From positions 1 through 59,077 of the forward strand of contig NZ_BCUU01000024.1 in the NCBI RefSeq assembly GCF_001591385.1: 59,077 bases of DNA, given 5' to 3'. Shown one piece after another: positions 29,460-39,225 of this stretch. Source of the DNA: Variovorax soli NBRC 106424 (GTDB lineage: Bacteria; Pseudomonadota; Gammaproteobacteria; Burkholderiales; Burkholderiaceae_C). The notes under the pieces were generated by a model. The model saw only the letters and a list, made by a program, of their open reading frames with translations. It did no database searches and was not told the DNA's origin. Within the stretch, counting starts at the first letter, position 1. The number at the start of each line of letters is the position of its first letter. Both the position numbers and the translations under genes were made by a program.

Positions 29460-30283
29460 ATGTCAGGCGCCTCGCCCGGACTCGCTTGCCCGTTGACATG
29501 ACCAAGGCCAGTTCGGCACGCAAATCTGCAGCCATGTATGGCATCAGTGCCATAGATCACCGTTTCCAAGTGATCATCAAGCGCAATGGCAAGGCGTGGC
29601 GCAAGACCTTCTCGCACAGCACCTGCGGCGGCGAGCAGGCTGCTCTGGCGATGGCTCAAGCCTGGCGCGACGACATCGTTAGGCAGCATCCTCCCATCAG
29701 CCGTCGCAAACGAGCGCAGAAGTTGTTGAGTACCAACACCAGCGGCGTCGCCGGCGTTCATCTCGCTTGCCAGCCGGATGGCACACCGCGGCTGTGGACC
29801 GCCAGGACTGTGGTGGGCGACAAGGCGCTGTCCAAATCTTTCAGCATCAGCCGCTACGGTGAAGAACGAGCCAAGGAATTGGCCATTCGTGCGCGGCAGG
29901 CGCAACTCCGCGAATTAGTTGGTCGCCTGGAAGTTCATCCGCAGGAGGCGCATGTTCGTCGCGCTATGCCGCGTGAGGATGTGCCTGCGCCTTTGTCGCC
30001 TACGGCGCGCGCCGTTGTCGTCAAGTGCAACAACTCCAGCGGTATACCGGGCGTTTATCGCCGCGAGCCCGGCGGTGGCCGTTCATCGTATTGGGTTGCC
30101 TCCACGGCCCCCGCGGGCGCGCCTGCGCGCGTCAAATGCTTTTCCGTCAAGACCTACGGTGAAGAGCGGGCGAAGGCGCTGGCGATCGCCGAGCGCAAGC
30201 GCCAGTTGGAGGATCTGGCCGACGCTTTCCGTCCTCGATTCAAGCCACGCAAAAATCCGCCAGGCGCCGCGTACTTGTCCTGA
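29456..30283 (+). CDS. Protein with three AP2-like DNA-binding repeats
   Basis: The 275-residue protein is built from three related units, at about residues 27-78, 92-155 and 188-252. Units two and three share N-T/S-SG-x-x-GV at the start, an aromatic Trp strand (LWTAR / YWVAS), K-x-FS, and the helix YGEERAKxLAI. This is the AP2 (plant ERF-like) fold known also from phage and homing-endonuclease proteins. Unit one is degenerate. No nuclease or integrase domain is visible. Codon use is less GC-biased than in the neighbours. ATG 29456 overlaps the patatin stop; ATG 29498 is an alternative start. Confidence 0.7.
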   Translation: MNVRRLARTRLPVDMTKASSARKSAAMYGISAIDHRFQVIIKRNGKAWRKTFSHSTCGGEQAALAMAQAWRDDIVRQHPPISRRKRAQKLLSTNTSGVAGVHLACQPDGTPRLWTARTVVGDKALSKSFSISRYGEERAKELAIRARQAQLRELVGRLEVHPQEAHVRRAMPREDVPAPLSPTARAVVVKCNNSSGIPGVYRREPGGGRSSYWVASTAPAGAPARVKCFSVKTYGEERAKALAIAERKRQLEDLADAFRPRFKPRKNPPGAAYLS

Positions 30284-30495
30284 AATCAAGGAATTGGTTT
30301 GCGCGCCAAGAAGGTGGCATGTCTCCTGGGAGGCTTTCAGGATTCGTCCTTCCCGAATGCGTGAACAAGTTGGCGCCAGCTTGCGAATCTGGGTGGGCAC
30401 CCCTTGATTGACCTTTGATTGACAGGCAGTGACGGCTTGTTCCTGCAGAATCTGCCCCACAAGCGGTTCGATCCGCAAATCAGGGAGAGATTGAA

Positions 30496-33400
30496 ATGAA
30501 CGGGCACCTTCACCGCGTGATCTTCAATGCCGCGCGCGGCGAGCGCATGGCCGTGCACGAGGCCGCGTCGAGCAACAGCGGGCGCGGGCGCCTCAAGGCC
30601 ACGGCGGTGGCCGCGTTCGTGGCACTGGCCTCGCCAGGCCAGTTCGCCTTGGCCCAGATCGCAGGCGATCCTTCAGCCCCCGCCAACCAGCGCCCCGTCA
30701 TCCGCGACGCCGCCAACGGCACCCCTCTGGTCCACATCCAGACGCCCTCGGCCGGCGGCGTGAGCCGCAACACCTACCGGCAGTTCGACGTCAATGGCCA
30801 GGGCGCCATCCTCAACAACAGCCGCACGCGGGTGCAGACCCAACTGGGCGGCTGGGTCGAGGCCAATCCGTACCTGGCGACAGGTCCCGCGCGCATCATC
30901 CTCAACGAGGTCAACAGCGCCAACCCCAGCCAACTGCGCGGCTATGTGGAGGTGGCTGGCCAGCGCGCCGAAGTCATCATCGCCAACCCGGCGGGCATCC
31001 AGGTGAACGGCGGTGGTTTCATCAACGCGTCAAGGGCCACGCTGACCACCGGCACCCCCAAGTTCAACGAGGCGGGCAGCCTCGAGAGCTTCCTGGTGCG
31101 CGGCGGCACGGTCAGTGTCGAGGGCGCGGGCCTGGACGCCAGCAAGACCGACTATGCGGCCATCCTGGCGCGGGCGATACAGGTCAACGCGGGCATCTGG
31201 GCCAGCGAGCTGAAGGTGGTGGCGGGCGCCAACGACATCTCTGCCGATGCCGCCAACGCCCGCGTCACGCCGGTAGCCGGCAGCGGCGCCGCGCCCGCCT
31301 TTGCCCTGGACGTGGCACAGCTGGGCGGCATGTACGCAGGCAAGATCACCTTGATCGGCACCGAAGCGGGCGTGGGTGTGCGCAACGCCGGCGACATCGG
31401 TGCTGGCGCCGGTGGCCTGGTGGTCACGGCCGATGGACGGCTGGAGAACGCCGGCACGCTGCGCGGCCACCGCGTTCAGGCGCGCAGCAGCAGCGCCAAT
31501 GTGCAGAACAGCGGCACCATCGAAGCGCGCGGCATCGAGCTGGTGGCCAGCGCGGCCGATGTGGTCAACCAGGGCGCCATCCGCCTGACCGGCGCCAACA
31601 GCCTCACCGTGCAGGCGCCCAGCCTGAGCAACACTCAGGGCGGCTACATCGGTGCCGAGCCGGTGGCGCTGGCCACGCCGACGGATGCCGGGGACAGTGC
31701 GCAGGGCGGCGGTAGCGCGGGCGGCAGCAGTGCCGGCGGCGGCAACGGCACGCCGGCACCTGGCGCCCCATCTGATGCGGGGTCAGGCGGCGCTGAACCG
31801 GGCGCGGGCACTCCCGGCACTGGCGGCCCCGCAGCCACGACGCAGCCAGCGGCCGAACCGCTGCTCCCCGGTCTCATCACCGCCGCCGGCGCAGTGCGCA
31901 ACGACGGCGGGCGCATCTACGCGGGCGACGTGAGGCTGCAGACACCCAGCATCGACAACAGCGGCGGCTCGCTCAGCGTGAGCGAGCTGGCCGTGAGCGG
32001 CCCGCGCTTCAGCAATGCGGGCGGTGCGCTGCATGTGGCCAACGGATTCAGCGCGCAGGTGGGCCAGCTGGACAACAGCGGCGGCCAGATCCGCGCCGGC
32101 CGCATCGACATCCGGGCCGAAGGCGATGTGCGCAACGGCGATGGCCTGATGCGCAGCGAGAGCGATGTGCGCATCGACGCCGGGGGCAACCTGCAAAGCA
32201 GCGGCAACATCACGGCGGCGCGTCACCTGAGCATCGACGCCGGCAGCGTACAGGCCGATGCGAAGAGCACCTTCGGCGCTGGCGTGCAGCGTGACGGCAC
32301 GGTGGCCGGCGCGGGCGACCTGCGCATCCAGGCCCCAGGCGATGTGGCTGCACAGGGGACGAACCGGGCGGGCGGCGACCTGCAGCTGCGTGGCCGTTCG
32401 CTGGACTTGGCCGGCAGCCGCACCGACGCGTCGAATATTGCGCTGTCGTCACTGCAGGGCGACGTAGACACACGAGGCGCATCGGTGGCGGCCACGGGCG
32501 TGCTCGACCTGCAGGCCGACAGCACCGGCGCGACATGGCGCAACGACGGCGGCAATGCGCAGGCGCAGCAACTGACGGTGCGCGCGGCCCACATCGGCAA
32601 CGCCAGCGGCACCATCGCGCAGACTGGCGACTCGCCCTTGGTGCTGTCGGCCCGTGATGCCGGCGGCCGCCTGGGCAACATCGACAACAATGGCGGCACC
32701 ATTGCCAGCAGCAAGGACCTGGACGTGCAGGCCGCCGGCCTGGACAACCGCGCCGGCACGATCAGCTCGGACAATGGCGGCAGCCTGGACATCGTCTCCG
32801 GGGCACTGGACAACGACGGTGGCTTGCTTGAGTCGACGGCGGCGCTGTCCATCGACACGCAGGGGCAGCGCCTGAGCAACGCCGACGGTGGCCGCATCCT
32901 GGCCAGCGGTGCCATCACCGTCGCCTCGGGCGAGGTCAGCAATGTCCGGGGCACCATTGCCAGCGACAAGGATCTGAACCTGCAGGCCGCCAGCCTGAAC
33001 AACCGCGCCGGCACGATCAGTTCGGACAATGGCGGCAGCCTAGGCATCGTCTCCGGGGCACTGGACAACGACGGTGGCGTGCTTCAGTCGACGGCGGCCC
33101 TGTCCATCGACACGCAGGGCCAGCGGCTGAGCAATGCCGACGGTGGCAGCATCCTGGCCAAAGGCTCCCTCACCGTCACCTCGGGCGCGCTCAACAACCT
33201 CCAGGGCACCATCGCCACCGACAAGGACTTGCGTATCGACTCGGGCGAACTGACCAACGACCAGGGCGTGCTGCAGGCGGGCGGCCAGCTGGCCATCGAC
33301 ACCCATGGCCAGCGGCTGAGCAACATGAACACCCGGATGTCCGAGCGCGGCATCAGCAGCGGCCAGGCCATGACACTGCGCACCGGGGAGCTGGCCAACC

Positions 33401-36400
33401 AAGGCGGCTTCATCGGCAGCGACGGCGAACTGCGGGTGGTGGCCGCGCAAGGCATTGCGAACAACGCTGGCGTCATGCAAAGCGCAGGCGCGCTGCAAGT
33501 GGATGCGGCCAGCTACGACAACCGCCTCGGCCAGACCTTGGCCGGCGGCGACCTGAAGATAGCGGCCGCGCGCATCGACAACGGCGGCGGCCTGGTCCAG
33601 GGCATGAGCCGGCTCGAACTGCAAGCGGAGCAAATCGACAACACCGGCACGCTCGATGCGCCGACCCCGCAAGCGGCGCTGGAGGCCGCAGCGGTAAACG
33701 CGCAGCAGACTGCCGCAGCGCCGCACGGCATCCTGGGCCAGCAGGTGGTCATCTCGGCCACGCAGCTGAACAACGCTGGCGGTGCCGTCCGCGCCGGCGA
33801 AGAAATCGCCGTGACCAGTGCCGGCCTGATCGACAACAGCGGGGGCCTGATCGCGGCCAACACCAAGCTGTTGATTCGCGACCCGAACGTGGTTGCCGGC
33901 CCAGGCGCCGCCCGCAGCCTGGAGATCCGCAACACCGGCGGCATGCTCGTTGCCAACGAGGTGGTCGCCATCGACGCGAAGCGCGTGGGCCTGGATGGCA
34001 CGATGGCCTCGGGCCAGGACATGTTCATTGCACTGCAAGAAGACATCGACAACGCAGGCGAGATCAGCGCGGTGCGCAACCTGGCGCTGGCGACCACCGG
34101 CAACATCCGCAACAGCGGCAAGATCGTGGCCGGCCAATCGGTCAGCGTCAGCGGCCAGGACATCGACAACACCGCCACCGGCGAGATCTCCGCCGGCATC
34201 ACCCGCGTGAAGGCTACCGGCACGCTGACCAACCGGGGCCTGATCGATGGCGCGGCCACCCGCATCGAAGGGACGACCGTGACCAACGTGGGCACCGGCC
34301 GCATCTACGGCGACGTGCTGGCCATCCAGGCCGAGACGCTGAACAACCGGGCCGAGACCGTCGATGGGCAAACCAAGTCGGCCAGCATCGCCGCGCGGAC
34401 GCGGCTGGACATCGGCGCCAAGGAGGTCAACAACGAGGGCAAGAGCGCCATCCTGAGCGAGGGCGACCTGTTCATCGGCAGGCGGCTGGACGACGAGGGC
34501 GGCGCCGTCGAGGCGGCCGATGTGCTGAACAACCGGGGCTCTGAAATCCAGGCCGCGGGCCACATGGGTATTGCCGCGGCGAGCATCAACAACATCAGCG
34601 AAGGCATCAGCTGGGAAATGCAGCCGGGCGAGGCCAAGCGCGTGGTGCAGTACTCGGTGCCGGGGGATCCGAAGCGCTATGACGCGTCGGAGGTTGTCTT
34701 CATCAGCTCGCGGGGCAGAATCTTCGATACCAACGACCCGCGCTCGCCTGGCAACCTGGACTACACCTACCTGGTGGTTCCGGCGCCCGAGTATCCGGTG
34801 AGCAGGTTCGGCCCGTACTACCAGTCGCCGCCCCAATACAGCAGCGACACGACGGCGCAAGAGTTTGTCAGTGTCGATGTAGGCTCGCGTGAGGTGACCG
34901 TGCCTGGCGCCTGGTACAAGCCGGACAACCCAATCTGGGCCGATTTCGGGGTCGAGCCCCCGGTGGCGCCCGCCAATACGAACCCCTTGTGGCGCTTTCC
35001 CGGGGCCCAGGTGGGGCAGGACCGTGTGGTGGCCTATCGCGAAACGGCCAGTGGCTTGGAGCCCTTCGATGTCCCATTCGATCACCCAGTGACGCAGGCC
35101 GAATTCGACGAGATGAAGGCCTACCGACAAGCACATGCCAAGCTGGATGAAGCGATCACCAATTTCATCGTGTCCTTTCAAGGTGACTTCTTCGGCAGGG
35201 GTTCGCGCATGCACGAGGTATGGGACGCCTACGACCTGACCGTGACCACGCCAACCGCGCAGGGCAAAGTGGCTGCACAGGCCCGAATCGTGGCTGGCGG
35301 CAACATGAACGTCGTTGTGGCCGCAGGGCGCAATGTGCAGGGCCAGATCCTCGCCGGCGGCAGCCTGCAGGTCAGGGGCGGCGCCATCACCAACGAGCCC
35401 GAGACCCTCACGCTCAACCAGCAAGCGCAGGGCGTGGTGATCCGGTCCTGGGAAAAGGACGCCGGCAGCTTCGGGCGAGACGAGCGCCTGTATGCAGAGT
35501 CGGCCTACAGCACGAACGTACCAATCACCGTGAGCCTGACGGCCGGGAAGATCGAGGGCAACCAGAAGAACCTAGCGCTGGGTGCCGGCGGCGCAGGCAC
35601 CCGCTCGGGCGGCTTGCCGCCCATCGTCGAAGTGCCAAGCGCCCAGGATGGGCGCAGCCTGGGCCTGGACGTTCCGAACGTTTCGTTGGGAGCTGCCATC
35701 GCAAGCCCGGGCGGCGCAGGCGGCAGCACCTCTTCGCCGCGCCCGCTGCCGCAAGACCTGGTCGTTCGCACCAGCATGCCCAACGTGGGACTGCCTACAG
35801 CGAGCCTGTTCAGCACTCGTCAAGCCGGCACCTACCTGGTGGAAACCGACCCGCGCTTTGCAAACTACCGGCAATGGCTCAGCAGCGACTACCTGCTCAA
35901 CAACCTGGGCCTGGACCCGCTCGCCACGCAAAAGCGCATCGGCGACGGCTACTACGAACAGAAGCTGGTGCGCGAGCAGGTGGCCTACCTCACCGGCTAT
36001 CGCTTCCTGGACGGCTTTGCGAGCGACGAAGACCAGTACCTGGCGCTGATGAACGCAGGCACCACCTTCGCGCAGAAGTACAACCTGCGCCCCGGCGTGG
36101 CCCTCTCGGCCGAGCAGATGGCGCAGCTGACCAGCGACATCGTCTGGCTGGTCGAGCAGGAGGTGACGCTGCCCGACGGCAGCGTGCAGAAGGTGCTGGT
36201 GCCCCAGGTGTATGTGCGGGTCAAGCCCGGCGACATCGACGGCTCGGGCGCGCTGCTGTCGGGCAACAGCGTCGACATGAAGCTTGCGGGCGACGCCGTC
36301 AACGGCGGCACCATCGCCGGGCGGCAGCTGGTCAAGATCGATGCGCAGAACATCCAGAACCTGGGCGGGCGCATCAGCAGCGGCACCGAAGTGCAGCTCA

Positions 36401-38811
36401 AGGCCACCCAGGACATCAAGAACATCGGCGGCACCATCGATGCGGGCCGGCGCCTGGCCCTGGACGCCGGGCGTGACGTCGTGGTGCAGACCACCACCGT
36501 CCAGGGCGGCAGCGCCGAAGGCGTGGATGGCACCAACGGCGCCAGGATCAGGACCCAATCCATCGACCGCGTCGCCGGCCTGTACGTCACCGACCCCGGC
36601 GGCGAACTCAGCATCAAAGCGGGCCAGGACGTCGTACTGCAAGGCGCCGAGGTCAAGAGCGAAGGCAGCGTCAGCATCCGCGCCGAGCGGGACCTGAAGC
36701 TGCAGACCGTGCGCACCGGTGAAGACCTGGACATCACCTGGAACAAGGACGCCACGCGCCAGAGCAGCACCAGCCAGAGCCACGGCACCACCATCAGCGC
36801 CCGCGGCGGCAACGCCCACCTCAGCGCCGGGCGCGACCTCACCGGCGAAGCCGCGCAGCTTGAAGCGCAAGGCACCCTGGCCCTGCAAGCCAAAGGCGAC
36901 GTAACGCTGGACGGCGCCATCGACCGCCAGGGTGCGCGCACCTACCAGCACAGCGGCGGCGGCATGAACTACTTCAGCCTGGACGCCTACAGCCAGGACG
37001 AGAGCGTCAACCGCAGCACGCTGAACGGCCAGCGCGTGTCCATTCAGAGCGGCGGCGACACCACGCTGGCCGCCGTCACCGTCAATGCCCAGTCGCTGGA
37101 CATCGACGCCAAGGGCAAGCTCATCCTGCCTGCCGTCACCACCCAGGACAGCGAAGGCTGGAACGTCACGCACGGCTCCAGCGCCAGCGTGGGCGCGCGC
37201 GGCCAGGGCAGCAGCGATGAAACGCTGAACTACACCCAGTTCAACGTCTCGGGCAAGACGAACATCAACGCCCAGGGCGGCATCCAGGCGCAGGTAGGCG
37301 AGAACGTCAACCTGCAGGACCTGGCCCAGCAGCCCGGCATGGGCTGGGTGAGCCAGATCACCAACGACCCCAAGCTGGCGGGCAGCGCCGAGTGGCAGCG
37401 CGTCAAGGAAGCGCACGAGCAGTGGGCGTACCGGCAAAGCGGCATGGGGCCGGTGAGCGCGGCGCTGGTGGCGGTGATGGTGGCCGCGGCGGCTGCGCCT
37501 GCGGCCGGGGCAGCGGGTGCGACGGCCGGCAACGCCGCAGCGGTAGCGGCTGGAGAGGGCGTGGCCCTGGCCAACGGCAGCGTCTTCCTGACCGCCACCG
37601 GCTCGACCATCTCGGCGGCCGCCGCCGGCGCTGTCGAAGCGGGTGTGCTGGCCCTCTCAAGCCAGGTGGGCACGTCCTTCTTCAACAACGGCGGCGACCT
37701 GGGCAAGGTCTTCAAGGAGCTGGGCGAGAGCGACAGCATCAAGAACCTGGCCACCGCCATCGTCACCGGTGGCGTTCTGGGCGGCATGGGCTTGAACGCG
37801 ATGGGCGAGCAGACCGTGGGCGCGGGCGGCAAGCAGCTCGGGGATCAGTTCATCAACAACCTGCGCATCCAGGGGGCCAGTACCCTGATCGACACCACCA
37901 TCAACGGGGGCAGCTTCGAGGATGGGTTGAAGACGGTGCTGATCAATGCGTTGGTCAACACCATTGCGGCGACCACGGCCAACGGGATCGGGAACTTGAG
38001 CAACGGCCCCGATGCGGTGCTCGACAGCCTGGGCAACAAGATGGCGCACTTCATGGCGGGATGCGTCACGGGCGCCATGAGTGCAGGTAGCGGCAGTGGA
38101 TGTGCGGCCGGGGGCATCGGCGCGGCGATCGGCGAGATGATGGCCGAGGCGATCGGCTCGGGCACCAACGGAGTGCCCCGTGGGTGGACGGATCAGAACA
38201 CGGTGTACCTGGCAGGGCTGTTTGGTGGCTTGGCCGTGTCGCTGACGGGCGGAGACCCGGAACAGGTCGCCATCGGCAACGCCATGGCCAGCAATGCGGC
38301 GGCGAACAATGAATGCGCGCACACGCGGATGTGCGGTTCAGATTCGACTGAGGTGACAATCTCCGGCAATCGTGTTGCCCCCATGTTGGATTTTGCTCAT
38401 TCGGAGATTCAAATATCTACTGGATATGATTTTCTTGTCTTGGAAGGTCAGCCCGGTTATAGCAATGGAAACGGAAATCTAGAGGGGCGCTCAAATGGAG
38501 CAAACACGGGCGATGCTTTCGCGTTTCGACTGGGCCCTCCTGTTGGAAGAACAACAACGCGATTTGCGAACGATCTAATCACCGCGGCCGCGGCGTATGG
38601 GAATAATTTGACCTATAGTTTCCCATCGCCAAGATTTGGATTTAATAATTTGAACGGAGGGTATAACAGCAACAGTTTTGTTGGCGGAGTTCTCGATGCT
38701 GCTGCCCCTGGAAGCGGGTTTAGATACGGCGTCCAGGAGATTGCGACCCGGTACGGTTTCCGGGTTCCGGGGATGGAGAATCCGATTCCATTGAGGCCCG
38801 CTGGAAATTGA
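30496..38811 (+). CDS. CdiA/FHA-type two-partner-secretion exoprotein with toxin-like C-terminus
   Basis: The 2771-residue protein starts with an extended signal peptide (ESPR-type, RVIFNAARGERMAVHE, then a hydrophobic segment ending FALAQ). A TPS haemagglutination domain lies at about 77-190 (NPAGIQVNGGGFINAS). Long beta-helix repeats run to about 1365. A non-repeat, Tyr/Pro-rich segment (about 1366-1585) holds the place of the receptor-binding region. The conserved block WLSSDYLLNNLGLDP starts near 1790. FHA-2 repeats cover about 1930-2275, then comes an Ala/Gly-rich pretoxin region, and NAAANNE near 2605 stands where the VENN motif lies in CdiA proteins. The last 165 residues are low-GC and unrelated in style. 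No cdiB/fhaC gene is in the window. Outer-membrane export and contact-dependent inhibition are inferred from the family. Confidence 0.9.
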   Translation: MNGHLHRVIFNAARGERMAVHEAASSNSGRGRLKATAVAAFVALASPGQFALAQIAGDPSAPANQRPVIRDAANGTPLVHIQTPSAGGVSRNTYRQFDVNGQGAILNNSRTRVQTQLGGWVEANPYLATGPARIILNEVNSANPSQLRGYVEVAGQRAEVIIANPAGIQVNGGGFINASRATLTTGTPKFNEAGSLESFLVRGGTVSVEGAGLDASKTDYAAILARAIQVNAGIWASELKVVAGANDISADAANARVTPVAGSGAAPAFALDVAQLGGMYAGKITLIGTEAGVGVRNAGDIGAGAGGLVVTADGRLENAGTLRGHRVQARSSSANVQNSGTIEARGIELVASAADVVNQGAIRLTGANSLTVQAPSLSNTQGGYIGAEPVALATPTDAGDSAQGGGSAGGSSAGGGNGTPAPGAPSDAGSGGAEPGAGTPGTGGPAATTQPAAEPLLPGLITAAGAVRNDGGRIYAGDVRLQTPSIDNSGGSLSVSELAVSGPRFSNAGGALHVANGFSAQVGQLDNSGGQIRAGRIDIRAEGDVRNGDGLMRSESDVRIDAGGNLQSSGNITAARHLSIDAGSVQADAKSTFGAGVQRDGTVAGAGDLRIQAPGDVAAQGTNRAGGDLQLRGRSLDLAGSRTDASNIALSSLQGDVDTRGASVAATGVLDLQADSTGATWRNDGGNAQAQQLTVRAAHIGNASGTIAQTGDSPLVLSARDAGGRLGNIDNNGGTIASSKDLDVQAAGLDNRAGTISSDNGGSLDIVSGALDNDGGLLESTAALSIDTQGQRLSNADGGRILASGAITVASGEVSNVRGTIASDKDLNLQAASLNNRAGTISSDNGGSLGIVSGALDNDGGVLQSTAALSIDTQGQRLSNADGGSILAKGSLTVTSGALNNLQGTIATDKDLRIDSGELTNDQGVLQAGGQLAIDTHGQRLSNMNTRMSERGISSGQAMTLRTGELANQGGFIGSDGELRVVAAQGIANNAGVMQSAGALQVDAASYDNRLGQTLAGGDLKIAAARIDNGGGLVQGMSRLELQAEQIDNTGTLDAPTPQAALEAAAVNAQQTAAAPHGILGQQVVISATQLNNAGGAVRAGEEIAVTSAGLIDNSGGLIAANTKLLIRDPNVVAGPGAARSLEIRNTGGMLVANEVVAIDAKRVGLDGTMASGQDMFIALQEDIDNAGEISAVRNLALATTGNIRNSGKIVAGQSVSVSGQDIDNTATGEISAGITRVKATGTLTNRGLIDGAATRIEGTTVTNVGTGRIYGDVLAIQAETLNNRAETVDGQTKSASIAARTRLDIGAKEVNNEGKSAILSEGDLFIGRRLDDEGGAVEAADVLNNRGSEIQAAGHMGIAAASINNISEGISWEMQPGEAKRVVQYSVPGDPKRYDASEVVFISSRGRIFDTNDPRSPGNLDYTYLVVPAPEYPVSRFGPYYQSPPQYSSDTTAQEFVSVDVGSREVTVPGAWYKPDNPIWADFGVEPPVAPANTNPLWRFPGAQVGQDRVVAYRETASGLEPFDVPFDHPVTQAEFDEMKAYRQAHAKLDEAITNFIVSFQGDFFGRGSRMHEVWDAYDLTVTTPTAQGKVAAQARIVAGGNMNVVVAAGRNVQGQILAGGSLQVRGGAITNEPETLTLNQQAQGVVIRSWEKDAGSFGRDERLYAESAYSTNVPITVSLTAGKIEGNQKNLALGAGGAGTRSGGLPPIVEVPSAQDGRSLGLDVPNVSLGAAIASPGGAGGSTSSPRPLPQDLVVRTSMPNVGLPTASLFSTRQAGTYLVETDPRFANYRQWLSSDYLLNNLGLDPLATQKRIGDGYYEQKLVREQVAYLTGYRFLDGFASDEDQYLALMNAGTTFAQKYNLRPGVALSAEQMAQLTSDIVWLVEQEVTLPDGSVQKVLVPQVYVRVKPGDIDGSGALLSGNSVDMKLAGDAVNGGTIAGRQLVKIDAQNIQNLGGRISSGTEVQLKATQDIKNIGGTIDAGRRLALDAGRDVVVQTTTVQGGSAEGVDGTNGARIRTQSIDRVAGLYVTDPGGELSIKAGQDVVLQGAEVKSEGSVSIRAERDLKLQTVRTGEDLDITWNKDATRQSSTSQSHGTTISARGGNAHLSAGRDLTGEAAQLEAQGTLALQAKGDVTLDGAIDRQGARTYQHSGGGMNYFSLDAYSQDESVNRSTLNGQRVSIQSGGDTTLAAVTVNAQSLDIDAKGKLILPAVTTQDSEGWNVTHGSSASVGARGQGSSDETLNYTQFNVSGKTNINAQGGIQAQVGENVNLQDLAQQPGMGWVSQITNDPKLAGSAEWQRVKEAHEQWAYRQSGMGPVSAALVAVMVAAAAAPAAGAAGATAGNAAAVAAGEGVALANGSVFLTATGSTISAAAAGAVEAGVLALSSQVGTSFFNNGGDLGKVFKELGESDSIKNLATAIVTGGVLGGMGLNAMGEQTVGAGGKQLGDQFINNLRIQGASTLIDTTINGGSFEDGLKTVLINALVNTIAATTANGIGNLSNGPDAVLDSLGNKMAHFMAGCVTGAMSAGSGSGCAAGGIGAAIGEMMAEAIGSGTNGVPRGWTDQNTVYLAGLFGGLAVSLTGGDPEQVAIGNAMASNAAANNECAHTRMCGSDSTEVTISGNRVAPMLDFAHSEIQISTGYDFLVLEGQPGYSNGNGNLEGRSNGANTGDAFAFRLGPPVGRTTTRFANDLITAAAAYGNNLTYSFPSPRFGFNNLNGGYNSNSFVGGVLDAAAPGSGFRYGVQEIATRYGFRVPGMENPIPLRPAGN
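32746..33255 (+). repeat. Near-identical 255-bp tandem repeat inside the exoprotein gene
   Basis: Two adjacent 255-bp units (32746-33000 and 33001-33255) encode almost the same 85 residues, both starting NRAGTISSDNGGSL and sharing AALSIDTQGQRLSNADGG. They belong to the FHA-1 beta-helix. A third, more diverged copy follows. The DNA identity suggests a recent duplication or gene conversion. Confidence 0.85.
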
Positions 38812-38812
38812 C

Positions 38813-39133
38813 ATGATTCTCCTTCAAAAAAAATTGATCTACGGCGCCATATGGATACTCGGTATTCTTATTTTGTGGTGTATTTATCCTTTGTTTCGAT
38901 CATTTTTGTTGATCGAAATTCCCTTCTTGTTTTTGCTTCTTGCTCCGTTTGGTTTGACTTCTTTTTCTCAATGGATTCTGACGATTGCTGCAACCTATTG
39001 GTTAATTTGTCTGCTTCAAATAAACACCGGGACCATTCGTAAACTAGTCAGATCGGTGGGCTTCGGAAGCGCTCTCTTGTTGGTAGTTCACGCAGCGTGG
39101 GTAAGCTTCGTATTGATTAAAGGGGGAGTCTGA
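38813..39133 (+). CDS. Small four-helix membrane protein, probable immunity protein
   Basis: The 106-residue protein has four hydrophobic segments (about residues 9-27, 29-49, 53-68 and 84-104) and no recognised domain. Its ATG is separated from the exoprotein stop by one base (TGACATG), and it shares the low GC content of the toxin-like tip. A small gene in this place normally encodes the CdiI immunity protein. A membrane-embedded immunity protein would fit a toxin acting on the envelope or inner membrane; that is inference. Confidence 0.65.
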   Translation: MILLQKKLIYGAIWILGILILWCIYPLFRSFLLIEIPFLFLLLAPFGLTSFSQWILTIAATYWLICLLQINTGTIRKLVRSVGFGSALLLVVHAAWVSFVLIKGGV

Positions 39134-39225
39134 TTCGTCAGTCTCGGGCCAAAGGAGCGTCGAGGCGGCCCGATCACGCTGCAAGCCGCCGATAGCAAGA
39201 GCAAAAGAAGTCTCAGCACATCTTC

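Noticed and set aside
38808..38815. Exoprotein and following small gene as a single frameshifted gene
   Set aside because: The small gene has its own ATG one base after the stop and a wholly hydrophobic, four-helix composition unlike the toxin-like end; a toxin/immunity pair explains it better.
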